64,000 nt of DNA from Litoditis marina (Eukaryota; Nematoda; Chromadorea; Rhabditida; Rhabditidae), in the NCBI GenBank assembly GCA_964036275.1, contig OZ038435.1, positions 30,361,521-30,425,520 of the forward strand. The letters run 5' to 3'. Positions 50,271 to 61,400 of this stretch are shown in pieces. The notes under the pieces were generated by a model that did no database searches, was not told the DNA's origin, and saw only the letters and a list, made by a program, of their open reading frames with translations. A program made the position numbers and the translations under genes. How positions within the stretch are numbered: the first letter of the stretch is position 1; the number at the start of each line of letters is the position of its first letter.

Positions 50271-51481
50271 CATCAACTGAGCCTCAGACTATTAGCTGGC
50301 GACGGCTCAATCAATACTGATTGTATGTGTCTTGGCTTGGCGTCTCACCAAAAGAGGAAAAGCATTATTCTTATTAGTTTTGGACAGAACTATGGTTGAA
50401 AGACTGTTGAGTTTGGGAATATTCCATGAAGCCAGGACTCACGTATTCGTTCGGAATATAGGCCAGATGACCGCAGTTCTGTTGACATATCTGCTCGGCT
50501 GCTGTTCCAGTTTCGTTTTGCACAAAGGTTTTGTAGCAATAGTTATCAAAATAAGATCCCTCTCTCCAGCCGTAGCACGGCGACGCTGCAAACGGTTTCT
50601 GAGAATATAAAAATCATGACACTACTTCCTCAAATGTAGGGTATAGGTGTTGTCAAACCGTTGTGGACAGCGTACAGATTTGATAGGGGGCGAGTTTCGG
50701 TGAGCGGCAGGCTCATCTGCATATCTCTGACGTCAGACAATCCCCAGCCAATTGGCAATCAACTTTTATAGCAGAGAGAGTGTGCAGGTCATGGAGATGC
50801 AGATGTCCGCGGTCTCATTGATCTTCGCTCTCTTTCGCTTTTGTAGTTTGCTGATCGCAGAAAATTGATGCTAATAGTTTCCGAGTGCACACTCTCACGT
50901 CTACTGGCGAGTAATCAACAACCGTACTTCAAGGGGAATGGAGACTAATATACCGGCCGGATCGGGAACCTGACAAACGTAAGGTCTGGCAACGCAACAG
51001 TCGGAATAGCACCAGTAGCCGGAGGGCTGAATGAAACCACATGTGTTCTGTTGTGAAGTCATCGAACACGTACCTGGAAAAGTACGTTTCTGTGCACAAT
51101 AGACGCGAGTTTAGAGTTTAGTTCCAGTCATTCCCATTGAGACGTCGGCAACGTGCCAACACAATTTACAAGCGGCCTCTCACCATGTTAAAGTTTTTCC
51201 AATAGACTAAAACATTAACCGGGCGGCGAACTTTGGTTACATCACTCTCATTATGAGCCTGCATTTTCTATCGGATATATTCATTCGAATTTCTGTTGGC
51301 ACTCTGCCAAAGTCTCAGTGAGAATGGCGAGAACTTTAAGTACCTTGTAATTTTTCAAGCTGAGAAGCAGAGACCGTCAAATTACGAACATAATTTAACA
51401 TAGTTATGAACATACATGTCGTCATCAAATTGAAGAGGTTTAGTGAAGAAAGAAACAGGAGGCGAGAGACAAAAAAGGGAG

Positions 51482-51532
51482 AGATAGAGAAGGAAAGAGG
51501 AAGAGAGAGACAGAGAGAGAGAGAGAGAGAGT

Positions 51533-51584
<52 letters not shown>

Positions 51585-51607
51585 GAGAAGAGAGAGAGAG
51601 CGACGGG
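51482..51607. repeat. (GA)n microsatellite
   Basis: A GA array in the first remaining intron of the clec paralogue. Overlapping Arg/Glu or Ser/Leu ORFs are artefacts. Confidence 0.9.
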
Positions 51608-51916
51608 CGGGAGCGAATAAATCCCAGCTGACCGGAAGAGATTTCAGAGCTGGACAATATCTCGGTTTTGACATGATCTGCTCAGTGTTTCGAATATCGA
51701 TCCTAATACGGCGGAATAATATACGGACACATCATGAGGGAGCAGCATGTGGGCTTCCCCTAGTCGATCCCTAGATATAAAATATCAAAACGAACTGTTG
51801 TCATTTATGTAATTGCGGTTGCTTCCATCTTCCCAGCGACAGCTTTGATGGGGACAATTAAATCCTATCCACGCCGAACTGAGGTTGAGCGTTAGACCAC
51901 GAACGAACGAATTGTC

Positions 51917-52707
51917 CTGCAGATGTTTCAAGTGCTCCATGGAAATTGTATCGTGCGCAGCGCTCGATAAGTTTTTTTTTCGATAAGATAAGTTTTTTTT
52001 CTCAACTATGCAGACGTTTTGAAAAATTTTTTTGCCCGTTTCTTTGTTATTTGTGAACCATTTTCCGAGAAACTTGCCGTGAGCAATTAAAGGGCACACA
52101 TGTATAAGATGTGTGAGTTTGAGTTCAAAATAACTCAATTGACGTGAGTTGGAAGGGTAAACGTCTCGCAAAAACGACTTCCGTAACTGGGCGGCGGCGG
52201 CGGCTACAAAAAATGTCCGCCCTCTTTTCTGGGCACAGCTTAGCTCTCAATGCTCTCAATGAAAATATCTGAACACGGTTTACACTGTTGTGAAGCGAAG
52301 AAAAAGTTGGGGTATACGTACTTTTCATTCATAGTTGCAAATTCCATTTTAAGGATGATAGGGCCTAAAATGGTCTCAGGAAAATTTATAAATCGACCGG
52401 TTTTGAGAAAATGGAAATGAAAAAAGGAAATCACGTGAAATTGATTCCTTAACTTCTCAGCTCAGAACTCGGTTGCGCGTACAGCCTAGTTTTCATTTAA
52501 ATTCACATGTCTGAGTGGCACAGTGGATACAATACTGTTCTAGTGAAAACGGATTGAGGTTCGACTCCCGCCCCGAGCGGAAACATTTGCAATAATCTGC
52601 TAGTATAATTTCGAGATATCCTAAAGCTCAATGATGTGTCGAACTTGCTCAAAAACGACGTGCATTATTTTCATATGGTTATATATTATTTTGATAAGAG
52701 TTGCTCC
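51917..52707. other. Upstream of the truncated clec: no recognised exon
   Basis: Contains a GGCGGCGGCGGC run near 52,190 and a tRNA-like patch at 52,508. The clec exons expected here are not found. Confidence 0.4.
52508..52580 (+). repeat. tRNA-like / SINE-like patch
   Basis: TGGCACAGTGG fits an A box and GGTTCGACTCC is a perfect B box 33 bp downstream, but the T and acceptor stems do not pair. It is a tRNA relic or a SINE head rather than a functional tRNA. Confidence 0.4.
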
Positions 52708-53207
52708 TAGGGTTGTTAAAGTCGAACTCGAAACTCGACTCGACTCGAAAAAACTCGAAAATTTTCGAGTTGAGTCGAACTCGAAACTCGAAAACTCGAA
52801 ATTTCTCAAAACTCGAAAACTCGAAAACTCGAAAACTCGAAATTTTCCAAAACTCGAAAACTCGAAATTTTGAACGCGAAAACTCGAAAATCGAAATTTC
52901 GAACTCGAAAATTGGACTTTTTGGGTCCAAAAACACTCAAAACTCGACTCGACTCGAAAAAACTCGAAAATTTTCGAGTTGAGTCGAACTCGAAACTCGA
53001 AAACTCGAAATTTCCCAAAACTCGAAAACTCGAAAACTCGAAAACTCGAAATTTTTCAAAACTCGAAAACTCGAAAACTCGAAATTTTTCAAAACTCGAA
53101 AACTCGAAATTTCCCAAAACTCGAAAACTCGAAAACTCGAAAACTCGAAATTTCCCAAAACTCGAAAACTCGAAAACTCGAAATTTTGAACTCGATTAAC
53201 AACCCTA
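52708..53207. mobile_element. hAT-type CTCGAAA element with exact 8-bp duplication
   Basis: TAGGGTTGTTAAAG ... TTAACAACCCTA flanked by GTTGCTCC on both sides (52,700-52,707 and 53,208-53,215). The interior is about 480 bp of (AA)ACTCGAA units. A roughly 90-bp block containing GACTCGACTCGAAAAAACTC is itself duplicated. Confidence 0.88.
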
Positions 53208-53231
53208 GTTGCTCCGTAACTATAGAAAAGG

Positions 53232-53583
53232 AGGTCAATTAGTATAAAAAAACGAGTGTCAAGAAAGTAAATATTAGTTTTAGAGGTCACATAAACAAAA
53301 AATATAAAACGGGTCCAATAAACGGATATCAAGAGAGAAAGGCTAATCTCGCTTGGTTGAAAATAACACAAAGTATCACAAGTATTACTCAGTACCGATG
53401 ATGGAACATCTGAATACGGTACACGAAAATCCAGCTAGATTTTTGCCATATTTCAAACGAGCGTGCTGGGCCTTTCTCTCTTAATATCCGTTTATTGGAC
53501 CCGTTTTATATTTTTTGTTCATGTGATCTCTAAAACTAATCTTTACTTTCTTGACACTTGTTTTTAATACTAATAATAGTATA
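53232..53583. mobile_element. 350-bp foldback element
   Basis: Arms of about 110 bp: ...AAGTGTCAAGAAAGTAAA-like and AACGGGTCCAATAAACGGAT are repeated in inverse at 53,468-53,580 with about 90% identity. It is non-coding. Confidence 0.75.
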
Positions 53584-53589
53584 GTCGTC

Positions 53590-53905
53590 GCCAACGGAAA
53601 GGCGGGAGGGAACTGTGTATCTCACTTTCCGATGTGTACGTATCCCCCGGCAAAAACAGCAGAAAGACAGTCGATTAAACTATGTTGAGCCAACGTTCGT
53701 TTATTACATTCTCTTTCACATTCTGATTTTTGATTCACAATTTGTTTATGACTTCGAAGTTGACTAAATTCCATTGAAAACTTTTGGTCAGACGTACTGC
53801 GCTTTGCACATCGATTGCAATCTTCAGATCCACGCATTCTCATATAGTTGTCGTTCAAAGAAAGGCGGGGGTATACTGTATATCTCACTTTGCGCAGTGT
53901 AAGAA
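53590..53905. repeat. Two direct copies of a GGCGGG...CTGT(A/G)TATCTCACTTT box
   Basis: GGAAAGGCGGGAGGGAACTG followed by TGTATCTCACTTTCCG near 53,596-53,632 recurs as GAAAGGCGGGGGTATACTG followed by TATATCTCACTTTGCG at about 53,859-53,893. The meaning is unknown. Confidence 0.5.
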
Positions 53906-54069
53906 AGGGGCATAAGGCGAAGAAAGGCGACGGATTGTGTTGACGGCTCAATCTTAAAACTTTGTTCCCGATGAAATTGTTCCAGAATTACAATCAATAA
54001 TCGAATTATGAGCGAACTCGAATTTTGAATAAGGATTGAAACTATTTGCAGTTCGCTTTTTTAACTCTC

Positions 54070-54440
54070 GGGAAAATTGAAGTATTACCCCCCACTGAAG
54101 TTTGATCCCCCCCCCGTAGCACTTCGACCCCCCACCCAAGGTAAACCTTGAAAAATCTAAGAGAGGGGGGGGGGGGGCGAAATTCAACTTCGGCATTTAC
54201 TATTTACCCCCCACCTGGATCGGCGGGGGTAAAACTTCAATGTTGAGGGGTAGAGCAAACTTCAACGAGTGGGGGGCTGAAATTCAATATCCGGAAATGT
54301 TTACTTTTCACCCCCCACCCTAAACTTTTGCAGTGCAGGTGAGGAATTGTAGTTCCACCCCCCGCGGGGGGGGGGGGTCCTACGACAATTCCTCGAAACC
54401 AATACAAACTCAGAAGGGTGGGGGGTAAAAAGTCAATGTT
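54070..54440. repeat. Alternating poly-C/poly-G foldback region
   Basis: At least eight runs of 5-13 C or G, including G13 at 54,165-54,177 and G12 near 54,366. ACTTTTCACCCCCCACCCT pairs with AGGGTGGGGGGTAAAAAGT. It is strongly G-quadruplex-capable and non-coding. Confidence 0.7.
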
Positions 54441-54582
54441 CCCCAACTCTCATTAGTCCAGCAGCAGAAAAACCGTAATCAATATCCACGATATGAAAAA
54501 AAAACGTGCGCAATCTGGGCATCACACATCTGTAATATGATCTACCTCGTAGGTTTTGGAGGATAGCACGTCGTCTAGCCTT

Positions 54583-54610
54583 AAAGGTGGGCAGAAAGGA
54601 ATGTTTACAT
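54583..54610. mobile_element. Single end of a TTAA-type MITE
   Basis: TTAAAGGTGGGCAGAAAGGAA matches the left ends of the TTAA family. No partner end was found nearby. Confidence 0.4.
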
Positions 54611-55257
54611 TGAGCAAGAGTTCAAGACAAACCGATCCCTACGCATAACTTGTGAAACCATACACATATTATCATGACAATGAGCTACTCGTCGCGCTTT
54701 TGCTCACTTATGAAGAAGGAGTACTGAGTGACATAATCCCACTGGACCAATATGGTTGGTCCTTTACAGGTACAGTTTTCTTTATTTTTGACTAAGTCGC
54801 AGACTTTATATTAGGACGATTTAGGGTTTTCTTAGTGAATAGTGTATTGATGCGTACATCTCGGTCTCTACTGCTGTGTTTGTAGTTCGGTTCCGTCGTA
54901 CTTCAGTGGTCATTCGAAAACTAGGACTAGAATTCGAATCAGACAACAACTTAGGTATTGTCATTACCTATATTATGTTTGGATCGGTCAACAAAACCAT
55001 CTCAAAATTCTTCCCAAGTTCTTTTTAGTATAGTTGAAAGACAGAAATCAGGTCGCAGTCACATTTTAATCTCTCAAGTGTAATTTGATCCCGATACTAG
55101 GTGCCCTTATTTGATCTCCCACACAACATGTCATGATATCCCTGTAACCTTCAAAAGGTCTACTCAAGAGACTTGATAAACAAACTGAAAAGTCAACAAA
55201 GAGCAAAACACGCCTTTAGTTTTAACGTCGTCCACTCTTAGTAGGATCTCAATTTCT

Positions 55258-55352
55258 CTGAAAAACCGCTGCAACTTAAAATACCGGACTCGCCAATTTT
55301 GTAACTTAAAATACCGGGCTCGCTCGATTTGTAACTTAAAATACCGGGTTCA
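55258..55352. repeat. Three direct TTAAAATACCGG repeats
   Basis: GTAACTTAAAATACCGGGCTCGC-type units recur about every 31 bp three times. The same box appears in inverted pairs at 58,205-58,350. Confidence 0.7.
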
Positions 55353-55510
55353 GTCCAGACGGCTTGGCGCACGAAGTATGCGCCAGTACATGGATGGGCG
55401 CGAATGTGGATTCCGCTGCAAATTTCAACCAGTTGTTTTTCAAATGTCTGCATTTTCTTTCGTTTAAATATGTTTTTCTCGGTATATTGTTTATTTAAAT
55501 TATTGAAAAA

Positions 55511-55753
55511 GTGTTTTCAACAGCGTATATGGTAGCTTCATTATTCCTTGGTGTTGTAAAGTATTGCATTTCGGTTTCTTCTCTAAAACTAGTTTTCCGC
55601 ATGTGCTGTTTTTCCTATTTGAACATTATATCAACTTTACTTGCACTTTTCGCCAGGTTTCCAGTTATTCTACTATTCGCTGGGTTAAAATATCATTCGG
55701 ATTGCTATGTCGGAGCTGCAGGAGGAATTTTTGTCATACATATGTACTGTTAA
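55511..55753 (+). other. Hydrophobic ORF, possible orphan receptor-like exon
   Basis: After a TTTCAACAG acceptor-like site the frame encodes about 80 mostly hydrophobic residues with two likely membrane spans. It could be one exon of a seven-helix chemoreceptor relic, but no neighbouring exons are recognised. Confidence 0.2.
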
Positions 55754-58204
55754 TCGAATCCTATTTCGAATAATTCCAATGTGAGTTAGGTTTGTTAATA
55801 TTCACTTTTATAAGACACAAGACGCTTGGTCCGTGTCCAGCTTTCAGACACAATCTACGATTATGACTGCTTGGGAAGTATAATGATCATGTTCAGGGGT
55901 GACCACAAGTTGCACGCGTGCAAGCTTTTTGAGAGGAGAGGGTCGTCATACACCAGTAAGATTCGACTAGGCGACAAAAAGTAATCCGTTTTCAGATGTA
56001 AACACGTGCAAATTTAGGATTTTTCATAAAAACGTAGTCCGTTTTTCGGTCATGTTTGTATTATTTATATTTAAGCTAGCTTTACCAGCTTGAAATAAAA
56101 GCTAATGTTTCAACTTGTGTATCCCAGTAACAATGTCTGAATGCCCAAAGCAAGTAAAAAAGGGCTCCCTTCACCTAAATGTTGCCTACTTTACTTTTAA
56201 TACAAAATTACAAAAATCATAAAGTTTGACATGATTTAGTTGAAAAACGGGTTTCGCTTTGTAAACAAATGTCATTTTCAGTTATGTCTGTTCTGATTGT
56301 ATCTGAATTATCTGAATCTGAAGTTTCGAATTTGGATTCGTTGTGATTTGTATACTATTTCGAAGCTGGACTGGATTATGATGATCTGATTGAGGAGTTC
56401 AGGTACGTTGCTAGTTCATCCCTAAATTTGTTTGTTATACCCACAATTAGTTAGTTTTTGATCCTTTCTTCTTCTAGAAAGCACTACGTTATGCTGAAAG
56501 ATTTTCGGAATCTGCTCTTGAAAGGGGTCCGTTTTTGGCTATGTTTCGGAACATGTTGCTGTTTTGTTTATCTAGCCGAGTTGATTTGAGTTTAAACGTC
56601 AACTTTTTATATATGTTGTCATAATTTTAAAATTACAAATTGTGATTTTACGAACGGAATTCGGATGTGATGTGATACGGAATTAAGCCCAAATGTTCTG
56701 AAAGAGATTACTTTCGAGCAAAAACGTAATAAGTTTCAGGTAGATTGGTTATAACCGGAAGATCGTGGCATTATTGGTAGCCGGGTTCGATTATCTAACT
56801 ATCTCTACTCTCCCGAAAGAATTCGGTTTTATTAGAACCAGAAGAAAATATGTAAGGTTGGTTTCTTACTTTTTCTTTCTTTTTTTTTGGTCGTTGATCT
56901 TGATTAGAAGTCTCAGCAATCTTACAATCTATGTTAATTCGGAACGCGATTTCATTTCTAGAGGTGTTGTTCTCAAACGGCACGGAGGTTGTGTTATATA
57001 GGGAGTTATTGAGGCTCTTCTTCTCTGAAATTATTCAATTGTTACCAGTTTGCGTGAAGTACTGCGGGCTGCTGGGGTTGTTCTCAGTTTCACACAAAAA
57101 GTTGTAGGTTATTCATCCACCAGTGAGGCGCTTTCATCCTTCGAAAATAAACCCGTTTTTCCTTAAAAATCGTGAAAACATCCTGATTTCGCAAAATTTG
57201 CTATTTTTCCCATTACCAGCAATAAGTACTTATAATCATACGTAAAATACCCCCTTATTTTGATGTTGAATGATGTTCACTTTTGCCCGATTTTGACCGG
57301 GGCATGCTCACTTTTTGGGGTAATGTTACGGATTCTCGGTAAAATTAAAGAAAAATCGTGTTTTCCAATGACATATGCTTACTTTTTGGGGATGCTCATG
57401 CTCACTTTTACCGACTTGATGTGAACCTTTTTTACGCATGCTTATAATAAATAATAGAAACGTTCTAAGTTAGTCACACTTGGCTGTTCATTGACCTGAT
57501 CACTTTGAAACAGAAACTCAGAAACTGCCATGTGTCTCTCTCCAAATGCTCTAGAAGAAAGAGTTACTTCACAAAATATAAACTTTTCAAACTCAAATTT
57601 GATGATGGTCGTGGGTGGAGCAGGTTGAAAATAATGGAAATGAATGTATCATTGAAGTAATTCCTCTCTTTCAGGTGGAAAACCTTCGAGACATATGAAA
57701 GAGACACCGCGACACCAAGGGTGTGGTTCATTATGTTCTAGTATTCATCTGCGTCATTTATTCTTATCAAGAGATGTGTAAATTGCATTATTCCGGTATG
57801 AGTCTTTGAATATTCTCAATTAAAATAAGAGCCGCATAAAAAAAGTGTCTATATCAGAAACCATAATATTAACCATTGTTCCTACGCCTGAATGTTTGGA
57901 AGCTACATATTTAGTTAAGTTCTTATTGAATTAATAATAGGTATTATAAGTTTGTTAACTGTTTCACATGGTAGTGTTGTTCTTGTTAACTAGCTGTGTT
58001 CTAAGTAGTTTTAATTATTCCTTTTCTAGGTTTCTGTATTCAGAGACATTTTCCCATTATCTCGAGTTTTCATAAAAGTCTGTTCAGTTTTTGTGTTTGT
58101 TTTATTATCACGATCAATAAAAATATGCTCCTGAAATGTGTTGGTTATCTATTCTAAACAAATTGTGAAGGAAAACTTTTGATTTGGTTATTTGATAATT
58201 TTAC
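55754..58204. other. Gene-poor AT-rich spacer
   Basis: Holds CACCAGT-family repeat pieces at 55,945-56,060 and 57,112-57,165, plus a second hydrophobic 78-codon ORF at 56,765-57,001 with no splice support. Nothing else is recognised. Confidence 0.4.
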
Positions 58205-58350
58205 TTGCAAACGACCCCGGTATTTTAAGTTACAGCAGGCACCCGGCGCGCGCCAGCCTGTACAGCTTAAAATACCGGAGAAGATGCAGGCTTAAATACT
58301 GGTGTCGAATTAGCCTGCATCTTTCCCGGTATTTTAAGTTGCAAGCGTTT
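58205..58350. repeat. CCGGTATTTTAAGTT inverted repeats
   Basis: CCCCGGTATTTTAAGTTACAG, its inverse CTTAAAATACCGG, and CCCGGTATTTTAAGTTGCAAG surround a GGCGCGCGCC palindrome and a GATGCAGGCTTAAAT / CAGCCTGCATC foldback. Related to 55,258-55,352. Confidence 0.65.
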
Positions 58351-58488
58351 TCACAGTCCACAATTATTCTCCTTCTCAAAGTTATCATATTTCAAAATTT
58401 GACGCATAAATTTGTTTGAACAGTCGCCTGTGCCAAATTATCATCTGTGAAAACATCGCTTAGCGCCAAAATGATAACTTTTGTTTAG

Positions 58489-61400
58489 TGGAAATCGTTG
58501 ATTCTCCCATTGTTGTTCAGATCTCACCACAAATGGATTCTATCACCGTGGGTTACGTACAAGAGTCGTTCCCTAAAATCTACCGTAACCCATACACAAA
58601 CAAGATGCAAGGTCTCTACCCCACAATATGGTACACGATAGCACAGCAAGTGGGAGTGGATACCGTACACTTCCACAAGGGAGACGAATACGGTATGTCG
58701 TCTATTTAATCGAAAAACAACTTTATTTTTTTCATTATTAGTTTTCATATGTCTTTCTTTTTCTTCTGTATTATATTGTTTTTTCTGACCGAAGGTAAGA
58801 AACTGAGCAAGTAGTTAGACGAGTGAAATGAAAGCATTCAACAGAAAAGTTCACAACACAAAAAGCTGACCCTTATTGTGAAATAATTCTGTAAAATTGA
58901 ATAGAAAGTAAATTTCAGTTAGATATTATATTGTGCAAGTATACCACAATTGAAGGTGCCTGGTCGGCTGACTCTAATGGAAATTGGGATGGACTACTAG
59001 GAGAACTGCAGGTGAACTGAATATCATTAAAAAAAATTGCCTCTATTACAACATATCGGAACCAAACTACATTTTTCAATACCAGAAAGAGAGAAAATTT
59101 GATTCTATGAAACCGGATCATACAGTCTTGACGAAGGCACATTAGATCAAAACAAAAGCAACACTCTATATCTTGTATTGGAAATATAACTGAAAGTGTA
59201 TACGTTCACTTCTATTCAATAACTAACGTTTTTAGCTTATCTTTTTTGATGTTACCTGACCGCTACACGTTACATATTGTTGTATCCTTAGATCACTAGG
59301 ATAAACACTAATAACACAAACAGATATCAACACTGAAGTTATACCTGCACAGAGAGGAGACGGAAGAGGAAGAACCGGTTCATTACCAGGCGAGATGATA
59401 CAATGCTCAAACAGGAAACAATATGGCGCACGTCATTTCTCACGTGAACGCGCACTATGCTAATGAATTAACATGTTAAAACAGGTATAGACCAGATGTC
59501 TACTACTCAACACCTCCCTTTTTATCAACTAAACTACGGGAGACAAATTACTGAATAAAACAAGGAATCGGCTGTAGACAGCTTCAGCAACGGAACATAG
59601 CTGTAGACAGCTTCAGCAACTTGACTTGAGACGGAACCACGTAGATGACAGATGCACGGCTTCTCCGATCGACATCAGAGGACACAAGACTGAGTACATT
59701 CATGACTCATAACCACTTTCGTAGTTATCACGCATATTCGACAGTTCATCGTCAGACGGCACCCTCTTCTCCTCTTTCAAATTTCGCATCAAAACATGAG
59801 CGAATCTAGAAGTTTCAGGGTCGAACAACGACTGTTCCTGCCGTATTACATTCTGAACACATTCGCTACGGAATCGTTCTGTCATGAACTGCGTACTGAG
59901 ACTAGTAACAATAGTCTTCGGCGTTTTTCCAACCAACTTGAACATTTCAGACAATGTAGAAGATGTTGTTCTCGATGTGCAGTCATTCATCTCTGCCACA
60001 TCAGTCCACCTAGTCTCAGAATCTTCGAGAACTAAGTATGATAGACCTTTCACGGGACCAACGACGTCCACATAGACTCTATCATTCCATTTCCTTTGCG
60101 AAGATAACATTTCGCTATCACTGGTCGATGAACTTCCGTTCTTGTTGAGCTCTTCCTTGGCCTCAACCTTTGCCACAACACTCTTCACCTTCTCTCTCAC
60201 TTGAGGTTTCAACGAGCTGTTGGTACATTCACTCGATCGATCTTTGATCTCACTTTGACCAGTCATCATCTTCAGGTAATACTTCATGTTCTCATTCTGA
60301 GTCAACCAATCAAGGCCAACCAGACTACTTGACTGAGAAACATAGGCACAACCAGTACCGTATTCACCTTTCATCTTGAAATCACAGTTGAGTATACCGA
60401 GCACTCGCATAGGCTTCCCATTGGCATTGACTACTCCAACTCCAGATTTCACAAGATTTGGCTTACCAAGCCTCTTCCAGTCGTGTACATTCAACAATGT
60501 CACGTCCGAGCCAGTATCGAGTTGAAAATCGACTTTCACACCTTCGATGTCTACCGGCAGGTAACGTCTCACTGCGTTCACCTTCACGTTTCTCTCTGAA
60601 GACTCTACAACCACCGAGTTGTTCACACGAGCTTTTTCAGATGAGTAAGCGGAGTACTTGACTACTTTTTCACAAAACTCTTGCTTGTGACCGCTCTTTC
60701 CGCACTTGCCACAGGTCCACTTCTTGGCCTTGCAATTTCTAGATAAGTGACCACTCTCACCACAGTTCCAACACAGTCTACCACCATGTTCAACTGAACG
60801 ATCTTCTTCATGAGATCTCACTCCATATACATGAGTTGTCTCGGACTCAATCATCTTAGCATCATGCTTCAGACTGATCCACTTGTCACACTCACTGTAC
60901 AAGTCTTGCAGTGTCACTTTTCTTTTCGCTTGATGTTCTCTATCCAAAAATAGCAGTAACATTTTGCGCAACTCAGAGTCTCGACTTGATTTCAGACCGT
61001 ACACCCACAACAATGCCTTGAGCCCATCGCTATCCAAATCATGGATCTTTGCTTTCTCACACTGCTCATTGACACGTCCGGTGTACTCCATGAAATCTTC
61101 ATGATCTGACTTTTCGAGCTTCAAACACTGATATCTCGTCGTAAAGACCGACATTTTGACATCAAACAACTCTTTCAAGTGTTTCGCAGTGTCCTCAAAC
61201 GTTATATCCGACGGCACACTTGGTAATACATGTCTTTTGTACCGCTCGAAAGCATTGTCACAGAGTTTGCCCAACAACAGCCTAACTCTTGCTTTCTCAT
61301 CCAACGCAGCACCATCGACAGTAAACACCTCACCGTATCGGTCAAACCAACGTGGGAACGTTTGATCGTTTTCAGCATCGAATACAAACGTACTCAACCT

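Larger units (their letters stand above)
48369..51916 (-). pseudogene. C-type-lectin (clec) paralogue lacking its first three exons
   Basis: On the minus strand six exons match exons 4-9 of the neighbour in order and phase: 51916-51796 (SAWIGFNCP, CRWEDG), 51073-50954 (GYWCYSDCC), 50585-50443 (SPCYGWREG, CQQNCGHLAYI), 49669-49519 (YTRIGLIEHG, YTWTNG), 48786-48664 (GQWINADC, AFTCWR) and 48523-48369. Junctions are GT/AG and the frame is open to a stop at 48,369. The last exon encodes a 51-residue hydrophilic tail against 18 residues in the neighbour. No equivalent of the signal-peptide exon or of exons 2-3 was found in the 2 kb upstream, so it is probably 5'-truncated. A highly diverged start cannot be excluded. 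Confidence 0.8.

Noticed and set aside
52508..52580. Functional tRNA gene
   Set aside because: A and B boxes fit, but the T stem and acceptor stem do not pair. I annotate it as a SINE-like relic only.
52708..53207. CRISPR-like array
   Set aside because: Units are irregular 7-10 bp minisatellite repeats without unique spacers, in a eukaryotic genome and bounded by transposon termini.
52679..53371. ORFs of 85-144 codons with repeated SSFRVFEF or ENSKTRN units
   Set aside because: They arise from the CTCGAAA minisatellite inside a hAT-type MITE. The same artefact occurs at 14,770-15,663.
54237..54446. Pro/Gly-rich ORF
   Set aside because: It is produced by poly-C/poly-G tracts of the foldback region.
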